A stretch of 59,250 nucleotides of DNA from Sandaracinaceae bacterium (GCA_019637095.1 JAHBWG010000061.1:1-59250); one strand, 5' to 3'; counted from the stretch's first letter, positions 1 to 9,838 are shown. A program made the numbers and translations. Notes: a model not told the origin generated them from the letters alone.

Positions 1-1001
1 GCGCGCGTCGGCGACAGCGCGCCCGCCGCGCGCTCGTAGGCCGCCGCCGCCTCGGCGCCGCGGCCGAGCGCGCGCAGCGCGTCCCCCTCGAGCATCGCGA
101 GCTCGCCGCGATCGCTCGGCCGCGGACGGGCCGCCGCGATCGCGTCGAGCGCCTCGCCGTACGCGCCGCGCTCGACGAGCGCGCGCACCTCGGCGAGCTC
201 GACCGACGTGCGCGGCGGCCCGACGCGCTCGGCCCGCTCGACCTCGCGCGCCGGCGGCGCCGGAGCGCGCGCGCCGTCGTCGTCACCTGCTTCGACGGGC
301 TCGTCCGCCACGTCGCCCGACGGATCGGTCGCGCTCGGATCGGTCGCGCTCGGATCGGTCGCGCTCGGATCGGTCGCGCGCGGATCGGTCGCGCGCGGAT
401 CGGTCGCGCGCGGATCGCCCGCGCCGTGGGCGACGCGCTCGGCCGGCGTGCTCACGGTCCCTGCGCGGGCCCTCGCGGCGCGCGCGCCCCGCTCCGCGAG
501 CGACGCCGAGACGCGCAGCCCGCCGCGCGTCGCGAACGACTCGCCGGCCGCGAGCGCGCGCACGCCTCGGGTGTCGCGCACCTCGACCCGCCCCTCGTAC
601 ACCTCGACGGCGGTCCCCGCGGCCTCGACGTGGACCGCGAAGATCGTCCCGCGCACCAGCACCGTCGCGTCCGGCGTCTCGACCACGAAGCCGCCCGGCG
701 CGCCGGGCGTCACGTCGAACAGCGCCGCGCCCTCGCCGAGCCGCCAGCCTCCGTCGCGCGCCTCGAGCCGCGCGCCCGGCAGCGCCTCGACGTGGTGACT
801 CGCCGCCGCGAGCGCGAGCGCGCCGGCCGCGCCGCCGAGCGCCTGCCGCCGTGCGCGGGTGCGCGCGCGCGCGCGCCCGACCACGAGCGCCTCGCGGATC
901 ACCGCGTCGTCGTCCGCCTCGAAGCGCGGCTCCTGCTCCCCCGCCGCGCGCGCGAGCCGGTCGAGCGGCGCCTCGGACGCGATGGACAGCCTCTCCCTCA
1001 T
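1..1001 (-). CDS. FecR-domain protein (C-terminus outside window)
   Basis: Read on the minus strand from an ATG that overlaps the stop of the sigma-factor gene (ATGA), the frame stays open to the window edge, so the C-terminus is missing. About residues 50-75 form a short hydrophobic stretch, followed by a FecR-like beta-rich segment with motifs such as FVVETPDATVLVRGTIFAV and VEVYEGRVEVRD. FecR proteins usually sense an outer-membrane or periplasmic signal and control a partner sigma factor, which fits its position directly after the sigma gene. A repetitive ATDPS/ATDPR linker follows, then an Ala/Arg-rich region ending in what looks like TPR-type helices (LAEVRALVERGAYGEALDAI). The domain call is from motif memory and is fairly secure. 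The sensing role is inferred. Confidence 0.75.
   Translation of the reverse strand, partial: MRERLSIASEAPLDRLARAAGEQEPRFEADDDAVIREALVVGRARARTRARRQALGGAAGALALAAASHHVEALPGARLEARDGGWRLGEGAALFDVTPGAPGGFVVETPDATVLVRGTIFAVHVEAAGTAVEVYEGRVEVRDTRGVRALAAGESFATRGGLRVSASLAERGARAARARAGTVSTPAERVAHGAGDPRATDPRATDPRATDPSATDPSATDPSATDPSGDVADEPVEAGDDDGARAPAPPAREVERAERVGPPRTSVELAEVRALVERGAYGEALDAIAAARPRPSDRGELAMLEGDALRALGRGAEAAAAYERAAGALSPTR
321..418. repeat. 15-bp in-frame tandem repeat within the FecR gene
   Basis: A 15-bp unit is repeated about seven times. On the coding strand it encodes the pentapeptide ATDPR (three copies) then ATDPS (four copies). The unit length is a multiple of three, so copy-number change would lengthen or shorten a linker without breaking the frame. 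The two unit variants are grouped rather than mixed, as expected from recent slippage. Confidence 0.85.
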
Positions 1002-1558
1002 CGCGCACCTCCGACGTAGCCGCCGAGCAGCGGGTCGTCCTTCAGCCGCGCCTCGAGATCGCTCCGCGCGTGCTTGAGCCGCGCGCGCAGCGTCTCGACG
1101 CTCACCTCCTCGATCGCCGCCGCCTCCTCGTGCGAGAGCCGCTCGATCGCGCAGAGCACGAACGCGTTCTTGCGCTTGTCGGTCAGCTCGCCGAGCGCCG
1201 CGTAGAAGCGCGCCATCGCCTGCCGATCGCCGAGCGCCCGCTCCGGGTCCCCGTGCCCTGCGCGCTCGACCTCCGCGACGAGCTCGAGCCGCGCGTGGGT
1301 CGCGCGCCGCCGCTTCAGCTCGCGCGCCGTCGTGCGCAGCACCACCCGGTACGCGTACGTCCTCACGCTCGAGTCGCCTCGGAAGCGCTCGAGCGCCACC
1401 ACCAGCTCGATCATCGCCTCCTGCACCAGATCGTCGAGGTCGCCGCGCGGCCCCGCGTAGCGCGCGATCCAGCGCCGCGCGTCGGCGAGCAGCGCGCGGA
1501 TCAGCGCGTCGTCCGCGCTCGGACCGCGCGCCTCTCGCTCACCGCGCCAAGGCCACAT
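998..1558 (-). CDS. RNA polymerase sigma factor, ECF-like (sigma-70 family)
   Basis: A 186-residue protein that starts at the ATG reading MWPWRGER, five bases after the stop of the barrel-protein gene. Region 2 is visible around DLDDLVQEAMIELVVALERF and VRTYAYRVVLRTTARELKRR, the core-binding and -10 recognition part. Region 4 is seen near the end as LSHEEAAAIEEVSVETLRAR followed by LKHARSDLEARL, a helix-turn-helix for -35 recognition. The length and two-domain layout match small alternative sigma factors of the ECF type. The gene sits between a surface barrel protein and a FecR-type protein and overlaps the latter by four bases, so the three are probably co-transcribed and form a surface-signalling unit. 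No classical anti-sigma factor is seen, and the FecR protein may play that part. Confidence 0.85.
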   Translation of the reverse strand: MWPWRGEREARGPSADDALIRALLADARRWIARYAGPRGDLDDLVQEAMIELVVALERFRGDSSVRTYAYRVVLRTTARELKRRRATHARLELVAEVERAGHGDPERALGDRQAMARFYAALGELTDKRKNAFVLCAIERLSHEEAAAIEEVSVETLRARLKHARSDLEARLKDDPLLGGYVGGAR

Positions 1559-1563
1559 CGCGC

Positions 1564-2616
1564 TCAGTCCCACCGGTGCACGTACGCGAGCGTCGCCGCG
1601 CCCCACGTCCACGCGTCGCTGCCGCCCAGGCCGTACACCTCGAACGTGTAGTCGAGCAGCACGCCGTGGGCCGCGCCGAGCTCGAGCGTCGCGAAGACGC
1701 CGCCGCCGAGCCCGAAGCCGAGGCGGTCCTGACCGACGAGACGGTTCTCGCGCCAGTCGACGTAGAAGCCGCCCTCGGCGTGCAGGCCGAGCTCGAGCGT
1801 GGCCGCGGTCCCGAGCGACTCTCGGAACGACAGCGCGATCGAGGGCAGGCCGAAGTTCGCCTGCACGAGCGCCCCCTCGACGCTCGAATAGCCCGCGCCG
1901 CCGCGCAGACGCAGCCCGAGCGCGGCCCACTCGGCGACCCGCCCGTAGAACGCGAGCTGGTTCGACATCGTGAGCTGCGAGCCCGCGACGTGCGGGAGCT
2001 GCGTGTGCGCGAGGCCCACCCCGAACCAGAGCGAGAACGTGCGCGGCCGCCGCCCCCGCGCGGGCTCGGGGTCGAGCGCCGGCGCGTCGGCGGGCGCGGC
2101 CGGCGCCAGCGTGGCGCTCGCTCGCGTCACGGACGGCGGCGGCTCCGGCGCCGGCTCCGAGCTCGCCGGCGGCGCGGGCGTCGCCGCGGCGCGCCCATGG
2201 CTCGGCTCCTCGCTCTCGAGCAAGCTCGCGGCGAGCACCGCGACCACGCGGGCGTCGACGACGTCCCACGCCTGCGGCGTCATCGCGTGGGCCGCGCTCG
2301 TCCGGCTCACGTCGAGCACGCGCACCTCCGCGGGCGCGAGCGCCCCGCTCGGGAACACGACCCACACCACGTGCGTCGCGTCGCGCGCGCGCGCTTCGGC
2401 CCGCATCGCGCCGGTGCCCGCCGGCTCGTCGCCGAGCGCCTCGCCCTCGAGCAGCTCCGCGCGGCCGGCGACCTCGACCCGCAGCGCCGAGATCATCTCC
2501 GCCCGCCGCTCCATCGGCAGCCGCGCGAGCACGCGCAGCTCGTCGGCGCGCGCGGCGGCCGGCGCGGCGGTCGCCGCCGCGAGGGCGAGCACCAGGATCT
2601 TCATCGAGTGAGTCAT
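1564..2616 (-). CDS. Exported protein with C-terminal outer-membrane barrel-like region
   Basis: A 350-residue protein with an N-terminal signal peptide (MKILVLALAAATAAPAAARA, beginning four codons into the open frame). The first mature third (about 25-140) is alpha/beta-like and includes THVVWVVFPSG and VRVLDVSRTS. A Pro/Ala-rich linker follows (about 150-195), then alternating aromatic/Gly strands such as FSLWFGVGLAHTQLPH, LAFYGRVAEWAALGLRLRGG and LDYTFEVYGLGG that end in an aromatic residue near YVHRWD. This is typical of a small outer-membrane beta-barrel, although the family could not be named. It is the first gene of the sigma/FecR operon and may be the surface component whose state is sensed. 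The start could be either ATG, and neither has a strong ribosome binding site. Confidence 0.7.
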   Translation of the reverse strand: MTHSMKILVLALAAATAAPAAARADELRVLARLPMERRAEMISALRVEVAGRAELLEGEALGDEPAGTGAMRAEARARDATHVVWVVFPSGALAPAEVRVLDVSRTSAAHAMTPQAWDVVDARVVAVLAASLLESEEPSHGRAAATPAPPASSEPAPEPPPSVTRASATLAPAAPADAPALDPEPARGRRPRTFSLWFGVGLAHTQLPHVAGSQLTMSNQLAFYGRVAEWAALGLRLRGGAGYSSVEGALVQANFGLPSIALSFRESLGTAATLELGLHAEGGFYVDWRENRLVGQDRLGFGLGGGVFATLELGAAHGVLLDYTFEVYGLGGSDAWTWGAATLAYVHRWD

Positions 2617-2650
2617 CTACCCGGGGTCAGTGGAGCGCGGTAGGCGAAGT

Positions 2651-2692
2651 GGGATATCCGTTGGACGAAGCATCGCGCGCCGCGCATATCCC
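2651..2692. promoter_or_regulatory. Inverted repeat in the divergent intergenic region
   Basis: The 80-bp gap between the sigma operon and the SDR gene contains GGGATAT (2651-2657) and its inverse ATATCCC (2686-2692), whose start points lie 35 bp apart. In this GC-rich DNA these AT-containing half sites stand out. They could be regulator sites or parts of divergent promoters. Nothing further can be shown from sequence alone. Confidence 0.3.
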
Positions 2693-2696
2693 GCGC

Positions 2697-3482
2697 ATGC
2701 AGAGACTCCCAGGGGTGCGCGCGCTGATCACGGGCGGCTCGAGCGGGCTCGGTCGCGCCGTCGCCATCCGCTTCGCGACGGAAGGCGCGCGGGTGGTCGT
2801 CACCGGCCGGCGCGCCGACGCGCTCGACGAGACGCTCGCGGCGGTCCGCGCCGCGGGGAGCGAGGGCGCCGCCGTCGTCGCCGACCACGCGCGCGCCGAC
2901 GACTGCGAGCGGGCGGTGCGCGAGGCGGTCGCGTTCCTGGGCGGGCTCGACGTGCTCGTCAACGCCGCCGGGATCATCGGCTTCGAGGGCGTGCTCGAGA
3001 GCGACGCGGAGAAGTTCCGCGCCATGCTCGAGACGAACCTCTTCGGCCTCTACGAGGTGAGCCGTCACGCGGCGCCCCACCTGGTCGCCGCGGCGGCGGA
3101 GCGCGGCGACGCGAGCGTCCTCAACGTCTCGAGCGTCGCGGGCCTGCGGCCGTACGCGGGGCTCCTCGGCTACTGCGTCAGCAAGGCCGGCGTCGACATG
3201 CTGACCCAGAGCATGGCCCTCGAGCTCGCGCCGAAGAAGGTGCGCGTCAACGCGGTGAATCCCGGCGTCGTGGTGACGAACCTCCACCTCCGGACGGGGA
3301 TGAGCGCAGAGGCCTACCAGGCGTTCCTCGAGCGCAGCGCGACCACGCACCCCATCGGGCGCGCGGGCACCGCCGACGAGGTCGCCGCGTTGGTCGCGTT
3401 CCTCTCGAGCGACCAAGCCCGCTGGATCACCGGCGCGCTCCACAGCATCGACGGCGGCCGCGCCATCACGTCGCTGCGCTGA
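2697..3482 (+). CDS. Short-chain dehydrogenase/reductase (SDR) family oxidoreductase
   Basis: A 261-residue classical SDR. The Rossmann motif TGGSSGLG lies near residues 12-19, the NAAG motif follows FLGGLDVLV near residue 92, the catalytic Ser is in LNVSSVAG, and the YCVSK motif supplies the catalytic Tyr and Lys. The C-terminus has the typical IDGG. Family members reduce or oxidise carbonyl/alcohol groups with NAD(P)H in the cytoplasm, but the substrate cannot be told. The chosen ATG (MQRLPGVRALITGG) fits the family N-terminus; an in-frame upstream ATG at 2649 would add 16 unlikely residues. The gene is divergent from the sigma operon and convergent with the next gene, six bases from its end. 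Confidence 0.93.
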   Translation: MQRLPGVRALITGGSSGLGRAVAIRFATEGARVVVTGRRADALDETLAAVRAAGSEGAAVVADHARADDCERAVREAVAFLGGLDVLVNAAGIIGFEGVLESDAEKFRAMLETNLFGLYEVSRHAAPHLVAAAAERGDASVLNVSSVAGLRPYAGLLGYCVSKAGVDMLTQSMALELAPKKVRVNAVNPGVVVTNLHLRTGMSAEAYQAFLERSATTHPIGRAGTADEVAALVAFLSSDQARWITGALHSIDGGRAITSLR

Positions 3483-3488
3483 CCCGCG

Positions 3489-4616
3489 TCAGCGCCCGAG
3501 CGCGCGGCGCAGGAAGGCGCAGAGCGGGAGCTGGACGCCGAGCGGATAGCCCTCGAGGCAGCTCACGATCCGACGGTCGCGCGTGAAGACGAGGACCGCG
3601 CGCACCGGGAGGCCCCGCTCGGCGAAGGAGCGCCTGCGCTGCGCGACCACGATCTCGACGACGTCGTCGAGCGCCACGTCCCGCACCCGCTCGCCGAGGA
3701 TCGATCGGTGCACGATGCGCAGCCCGCGGGCGGGGCGCCCCACGACCTCGACCGTCACGCGCGTGCTGCGCCGGACGCCTCCCCTCACGAGGACCGCGAG
3801 CGCGGCGCACGCGATCAGCGCGGAACAGAGCCGCAGGGGCCAGTTCCCGAGGACGAGGGTCGGCACGCTCCACATCAGCATGCCGCCGCCGCTCACGAGC
3901 AGCCGCAGCGCGACCGGCCCGCTCGGCAGCGGCGGAAACGCGACGCGCGAGCCGACGGCGTCCTCCTCGAACCGCAGGCCGGACGCGGGCCAGCCGAGCT
4001 CCCCGGGCGGCGGCTCGATCCGCTCCGTCGCGAGCAGCTGCGGACGGAACGGCACGACGACCTCCTCGATCGACACGGCGCATGGCCCCGACACCGGCAG
4101 CCCGGGGCTCCACTCGAGGAGCGCGCGGACGACCGGCGTGAGCCGCGCGACGTCGCCCGCGAAGACGAGCGGCATGCGGTAGCCGCTGCGGAACGTCGCC
4201 TCGAGCCACGCGACGCGTCGCACCATCGACGGCAACCGATCGTAGCTGCCGCTCGCCTCGTAGATCGACAGCGCCACCGGCGGACCGAGGCGGCTCGCGA
4301 TCCAGAAGCGCAGCGGACCGATCCCGAGCCGCGTCGACGTCGTGGAGCCGACCTCGATCCGCCAGTCGCCCACGGCCAACAGGATCGCGACCAGCGTCGG
4401 CAACCCCACGACGATGAGGAGCGGGACGAAGACCGCGAGCAGCTCCTGCAGAACCGTCGCGAGGGGCGCATCGCGCGAGAGCTCGCGGCTAGCCAGCCAC
4501 GCGAAGCCGGCCCAGAACGGCGTGGCGAGGGCGAACGCCGCCCCGCCGAGGAGGAACCTCCAGCCCCCGAGGATCGAGAAGCTCCCTCGCGCCCAGATCA
4601 CTCGTGTCGTGCTCAC
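3489..4616 (-). CDS. Hypothetical membrane protein
   Basis: A 375-residue protein starting with GTG. Two hydrophobic helices lie near the N-terminus (about 18-43 and 60-82) and another pair in the middle (about 233-275), so it is an integral membrane protein. The loop between the pairs is soluble and includes VALSIYEASGSYDRLPSMV. The C-terminal hundred residues are predicted beta-rich and resemble a small PH-like domain (TRVTVEVVGRPARGLRIVHR, LDDVVEIVVAQRRRSFAE), although this is only a visual impression. No enzyme motif is seen. It lies downstream of the kinase gene on the same strand, separated by 55 bases containing a small hairpin, so co-transcription is possible but uncertain. Confidence 0.6.
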   Translation of the reverse strand: MSTTRVIWARGSFSILGGWRFLLGGAAFALATPFWAGFAWLASRELSRDAPLATVLQELLAVFVPLLIVVGLPTLVAILLAVGDWRIEVGSTTSTRLGIGPLRFWIASRLGPPVALSIYEASGSYDRLPSMVRRVAWLEATFRSGYRMPLVFAGDVARLTPVVRALLEWSPGLPVSGPCAVSIEEVVVPFRPQLLATERIEPPPGELGWPASGLRFEEDAVGSRVAFPPLPSGPVALRLLVSGGGMLMWSVPTLVLGNWPLRLCSALIACAALAVLVRGGVRRSTRVTVEVVGRPARGLRIVHRSILGERVRDVALDDVVEIVVAQRRRSFAERGLPVRAVLVFTRDRRIVSCLEGYPLGVQLPLCAFLRRALGR

Positions 4617-4618
4617 GG

Positions 4619-4635
4619 GCCGCTCATCGAGCGGC
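4619..4635 (-). terminator. Small hairpin after the kinase-receiver gene
   Basis: A perfect 7-bp stem, GCCGCTC with GAGCGGC around an ATC loop, sits in the short gap between the kinase gene and the membrane-protein gene. There is no T run, so a terminator or attenuator role is only possible. Confidence 0.3.
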
Positions 4636-4671
4636 GCCCGGCTCGGTTTCGTCCTCTCATCGCTCAGCGCG

Positions 4672-6035
<1,364 letters not shown>

Positions 6036-6039
<4 letters not shown>

Positions 6040-6638
6040 GCGAGCGCCTCCCGCACGCGCGCGAGGATCGCCTCGTCGAACGGCCCCTCGAAGGCGCCGC
6101 GCGCGCCGACCTTGTGCGCGACCGCGCTCGCCTCGCCGGACGGCGCCTCCGTCACGAAGCACGGCACCGCGCGCGCGCCCTCGAGCCCGCCGAGGCTGCG
6201 CAACAGCGCGCGACCGCCGAGCGCCCCGCTGGTGTAGGGCACGACCACCGCCGCGAGCGGCCGGTCCATCGCGATCTCGAGCGCCGCGATCGGGTCGTCG
6301 ACGACGAGCACGCCGTCGGCCTCGCCGGCGGGCGCGCCGTAGACGAGGATCACCGGCGCGCGCGCCACGACCGCGTCGACCTCGCCGATCGCCGCGCGCA
6401 TCGCCTCCACGTCGGCGGTGCGGCGCGCGGGCGCCTCGCCCGCCTCGAGCGCCACCTCGAGCGCGCGCGCGAGCTGCGAGACCGGACCGAGCCCGTACGA
6501 GCCCGCGGCCCCCGCGATGCGATGCGCGAGCCGCGTCGCCGTCTCGACGTCGCCGTCGGCGAGGCGCTCGCGCAGCTCGTCGAGCTGCGCCCGGAGGCGC
6601 GGCACGTACGCCGCGCGGAGCTGCTCGAGCGCGTCCAT
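6036..6638 (-). CDS. HPt domain protein with degenerate receiver domain
   Basis: A 200-residue protein. Residues 1-90 form a histidine phosphotransfer domain, with the likely phospho-acceptor His39 in RLAHRIAGAAGSYGL, which matches the usual H-x-x-x-G-x-x-x-x-x-G pattern. Residues about 103-200 look like a receiver fold (VILVYGAPAGEADGVLVVDD, AAVVVPYTSG, VPCFVTEAPSG) but lack a convincing phosphorylatable Asp at the end of strand 3 and the usual Lys, so this half is probably a pseudoreceiver. The pairing with a receiver-bearing kinase suggests His39 passes phosphate to Asp375 of the partner. A TACGCT -10-like element lies 18 bases upstream. The HPt assignment is good; the pseudoreceiver call is an inference. 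Confidence 0.75.
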
Positions 6639-6656
6639 GACCCCGTCCGAGCCGGC

Positions 6657-6662
6657 AGCGTA
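6657..6662 (-). promoter_or_regulatory. Putative -10 element TACGCT for the HPt-kinase operon
   Basis: On the minus strand TACGCT lies 18 bases before the HPt ATG. The identical hexamer occurs before the starts at 10207 and 45249. No clear -35 is seen. Transcription would begin roughly 10 bases before the start codon. Confidence 0.4.
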
Positions 6663-6863
6663 TCACGCCGCTCCGCGGCCGCGCGTCTCCGCGTCCCACG
6701 CGCGCCACCTGCTGACCCGCGCGGCACCACCAAGGCTCCGAGGGCCGCCATCGCGCGCTCGTCGTCCGCGGCCGAGGACTTCCCGGCTCCGGCGGCGCTC
6801 ACTACGCTGCGCGACGCGCCTCCCGACGATCGTGGCCGTTGCGTACGCGCCGCGACCGCGAGG

Positions 6864-6935
6864 TCAGACGAGGGTCGAGCGCGCCGCGATCTCGCTGGCG
6901 AGCTGCTTGGCCACGTCCTCGTGGAGGGCGTGCAT
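6864..6935 (-). CDS. Possible 23-residue small protein after the HNH gene
   Basis: The ATG overlaps the HNH stop codon (TGATG), and an AGGAG sits eight bases before it. The product would be MHALHEDVAKQLASEIAARS plus three residues, an amphipathic helix. Overlapping start and ribosome binding site favour real translation, but such short frames are common by chance in this GC-rich DNA. No family is recognised. Confidence 0.3.
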   Translation of the reverse strand: MHALHEDVAKQLASEIAARSTLV

Positions 6936-7601
6936 CAGGCGTCTCCTGGCGCGAGCGCGCCCTGCCGCCGGAGCTCGGACGCGATGAAGGGCGCGCGCGC
7001 TTCGAGGTGCGCGAGCGGGATGATCCGCTCGCGGTAGAGGCCGATGTACTCGGCGCGCTGCGCGACGCACGGCCGCAGGTTCAAGAGCGCGCGCGTTCGC
7101 TCGATCCGGGCGTGCTGCTTCTTGGGCGCCTTCGGGCCGCGGACCACCTCGAGGGTCGCGAGATCGAGCGCGAACCAGCCGTCTCTCACGACGAAGGGAT
7201 CCACCACGTCGAGGACACCCTTCTTCGCGTTCACGCAGTGCGCCGCGAGGCGGTAGTTCGTCCACTCGTAGACGAGCCGCCAGTCCGCCGACTTCGGCAC
7301 GAAGTGGTCGACGGTGGGGCTCCCCGTAGCCCGCTCGATGTGCATCGCGAGGTACGCGCACCGCTGTCGGTAGCGATCCATCAGGTCGTCGAGCGCGCTC
7401 CGCTCGTCGGTGGGGCGGGGCTCGCGCCAGTACGCGGGGAACCGAATCTGCCGGGATGTCCTCGGGCCGCTGGTAGGTCTGGGTCGGCTTGCGCCCCCGA
7501 CCCGCGGGCCGGCCGAGGAGCCGCTGGATCGCTGCGCTCCCACGCCGGCGTACCTGGGCGTCAAAGCTCGGGGGCTCGGCGGCGGGAGCGACTCGGATCA
7601 C
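6935..7601 (-). CDS. HNH endonuclease (PtuB-like), apparently frameshifted
   Basis: The nuclease core is clear: TVDHFVPKS and NYRLAAHCVNAKKG form the His-Asn-His metal finger, preceded by RQRCAYLAMHIE. The natural start is the GTG at 7601, which overlaps the ATPase stop (GTGA) and has a strong GGAGG seven bases upstream. That frame gives a plausible N-terminus (VIRVAPAAEPPSFDAQVRR to PEDIPADSV). Near 7436-7439 the coding signal then moves by one base: after a run of four Cs the sequence continues as PAYWREPRPTDERSALDDL. With three Cs the protein would be continuous, about 221 residues. Either the gene is broken or the assembly has one extra base. The ATPase-HNH order matches Septu (PtuA/PtuB) and similar anti-phage pairs. 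Confidence 0.8.
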
Positions 7602-8860
7602 GCCTTCCTCCGCTTGGGGCGCGGCGGCGACGCCCCCTCGCGGCGGTCTCGGAAGTAGCCCCAGCGCACCCAGAACGTGTCGATGTCGGGTAGCCCCGCC
7701 TCGCGCAGGGCGGCGTCGGCCCGCCGGATCTCTTCGTCCGACGCGTCGGCCCGCCGCATCAGCGCCAGCGCCCTCAGCACCGCCTCCTCGCCTTCGAGGG
7801 AGCGAGGCTCCGCGAGGTCGAACGCCTCGCTCGCGAGCCAGTTGCCGACCTCGCCGCGGCGTACGTAGTCGCGCCGGCGGAGCACCACGGTGCGCGCCTC
7901 GAGATCGAGGTCGAACCACGCGTCTCGGTCCGCGTCGAAGTGCGGCTCGAGCGAGGCGAGCACGAGCGGCGAGTGCGTCGCGGCCACGAGCTGCACGCTC
8001 GACCCGTGCTCTCCCGTCAGGGCGTCCATCACCCGGAGCAGCGCGGGCACGACTCGGCGCTGCCACTGCGGGTGCAGGTGGCACTCCACCTCGTCGACCA
8101 GGAACACGACCTCGCGCGTCGGCCGCTCGGCGCGGAGCTTCGCGGCCTCGACGTGCTCCTGCCACGCCCACGTCAGCAGGTAGGCGAGCGCGATGACCCG
8201 GCGCATGCCGGCGGACGCGTGAATCACCGCGACGTCCTCGCCGTACGGCATCGCGAGGGTCGGGTAGCGCTTGGGGTCCTTGACCGTGAGCTTGCGGAGC
8301 TTACCCGGCGCGAGCGGCTCGGCGGGCGAGGGCGAGAGCACCGCGAGCACCTGCGTCAGGAGCTCGAACGCGGGGTCTCTGCCCGCCTGCCAGAGGGCCC
8401 AGTCCTCGAGCAGCCCATTGCAATGCTCGTTGCCCCTCCACACCTCGCTCGGCGCGAAGAGGAACCCGTTCGGCCGGTCGGGCGCGTCCTCGGTCCAGTA
8501 GTTCCGCGCCGGGTCCCACACCGAGAAGCCTCCGTCGACCTGCGCGTAGAGGATCAGCCCCGGGATCGGCGGCCGGCTGGGCTTCACCGTCCAGCGCGCC
8601 TTGGCCGGCTCGTACTTGCTCTCGTAGGCGTACGAGCCCCGCGTCTTCTTGGTGTACTCGTAGCGGATCGTCGCCTTCGCGCCGGGCGCCGGCACGACGA
8701 GATCGCGCGCCCAGGTCCGCGTGAGGACCCACCACGCGACGTCGAGGAGGAAGCTCTTCCCAAGCCCGTTGTCTCCCGTGATGAGGTTGAGGCGCGGCGC
8801 GAGCGCCATCGTCATCGCGCGCGCCGGGCCGACGTTCTCGAGGTAGAGGTGCTCAAGCAT
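7598..8860 (-). CDS. AAA family ATPase (PtuA-like, SMC/ABC-type)
   Basis: A 420-residue ATPase of the overcoming-lysogenisation/Septu class. Walker A is GDNGLGKS (29-36) right after the N-terminal strand LENVGPARAM. A signature-like SAGMRRVIALAYLL lies in the middle, Walker B is VVFLVDEVECHLHP and the switch is AATHSPLVLAS. The helical insert is moderate in length, with no long coiled coil. These proteins form dimers that sense phage-related signals and control a partner nuclease, and the partner here is the HNH gene that overlaps it by four bases. A third gene for a possible nuclease lies 69 bases upstream on the same strand. The defence role is inferred from family and context. Confidence 0.88.
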   Translation of the reverse strand: MLEHLYLENVGPARAMTMALAPRLNLITGDNGLGKSFLLDVAWWVLTRTWARDLVVPAPGAKATIRYEYTKKTRGSYAYESKYEPAKARWTVKPSRPPIPGLILYAQVDGGFSVWDPARNYWTEDAPDRPNGFLFAPSEVWRGNEHCNGLLEDWALWQAGRDPAFELLTQVLAVLSPSPAEPLAPGKLRKLTVKDPKRYPTLAMPYGEDVAVIHASAGMRRVIALAYLLTWAWQEHVEAAKLRAERPTREVVFLVDEVECHLHPQWQRRVVPALLRVMDALTGEHGSSVQLVAATHSPLVLASLEPHFDADRDAWFDLDLEARTVVLRRRDYVRRGEVGNWLASEAFDLAEPRSLEGEEAVLRALALMRRADASDEEIRRADAALREAGLPDIDTFWVRWGYFRDRREGASPPRPKRRKA

Positions 8861-8929
8861 GGGCTTCGTCTTCGCGGGCGTCCGCGCGCGGGCGCCCGCC
8901 TGAGGGTCGAGGGTACGTCAACGGAGGTG

Positions 8930-9838
8930 CTACGGGGTGCCGTCCAGGCCGAAGATCACCACCGAGGTCGCGCCGAGGCTCGGCTGACTCGCCGTCTCCG
9001 GGCCGTCGGGGTCGAGTAGCTCCGCGATCTCACGCGCGATCGCGCCCTGCGACGGCACCCCCTTCGCGAGCCCGCGGAGCTGCGCGGCGAGCCACCCGGA
9101 GACCGCCATCTGGGGCCTCCGCTGCCGGAGGATCGGCGTGCCGATCATCAGCCCGAGGAGGAACGCGCCGAACTCCGCGTTGCCGTAGACCGAGAGACAC
9201 TCGGGCACCGGCTGGCAGCGGCAGATTTCTGGAGCGGCGACCACCCTCCCGCTTCGCGATGTGTACGGGCCGGCGAGTGCGAGCCTCGACGCCGCCGCGT
9301 AGTAGATGTCCACGCCGCTCGGTCCGTGGAGGAAGAAGGCGAACGCCCCGATCGACTCGAGGCGCGCGCTCGAGAGCAGGTCCTGCGGCGGGCTGAACGA
9401 GGTGGTCGCGCCTCGAATCACCGGGCGCATGGCGAGGAGGTGCCATTGCGCGAGGTTGGCCGAAAGGCGCTGATTCGCGACGCCGCGTTGGGACGCCGCG
9501 ACCGTCCGCTCGGACTTGGCCTGGATGTACGTGAGGCGCGCGTCGCCGCTGCGCCGGTCGTAGACGATCACCGCGAGATCGCTCAGCTCGCATCGCGGCG
9601 CCGCGCGGAGATAGGTCGCCGTCCCCGTGAAGCACACCTGGTACTTCGGCCCGTGGTACACCTCCACGAGGACGGCGGGCGGCTGCGCGAGGGCGACCAG
9701 CGATCGCTTCAGCGCGTGGAAGAGCCCGATCTCCCCCTTTGCCAAACCCGAAGACTCCCGCGAGAAGGAGCGCGCGAACGCCGCCCCCAGCATCAGCGCG
9801 CGCGGGCATGCCTGCACCATCGGGCAGGGCACCCGCAT
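8930..9838 (-). CDS. Hypothetical protein with possible PD-(D/E)xK nuclease motif
   Basis: A 302-residue protein, unrecognised overall. Residues 84-108 read ELSDLAVIVYDRR...LTYIQAK, that is an acidic residue, Asp87 at a strand end and Gln106-Ala-Lys108 on the next strand. This spacing resembles motifs II and III of restriction-endonuclease-like folds of the Mrr/QxK kind. The rest includes EVYHGPKYQVCFTGTATYL before the motif and a Cys pair (ICRCQ) in the C-terminal half. The ATG at 9838 overlaps the stop of the small upstream frame (TGATG). With the ATPase and HNH genes downstream on the same strand it could supply a third component of the system. The nuclease call is tentative. Confidence 0.6.
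   Translation of the reverse strand: MRVPCPMVQACPRALMLGAAFARSFSRESSGLAKGEIGLFHALKRSLVALAQPPAVLVEVYHGPKYQVCFTGTATYLRAAPRCELSDLAVIVYDRRSGDARLTYIQAKSERTVAASQRGVANQRLSANLAQWHLLAMRPVIRGATTSFSPPQDLLSSARLESIGAFAFFLHGPSGVDIYYAAASRLALAGPYTSRSGRVVAAPEICRCQPVPECLSVYGNAEFGAFLLGLMIGTPILRQRRPQMAVSGWLAAQLRGLAKGVPSQGAIAREIAELLDPDGPETASQPSLGATSVVIFGLDGTP

Noticed and set aside
321-418. Possible CRISPR-like array
   Set aside because: The units are 15 bp, contiguous and in frame within a coding region, with no spacers.
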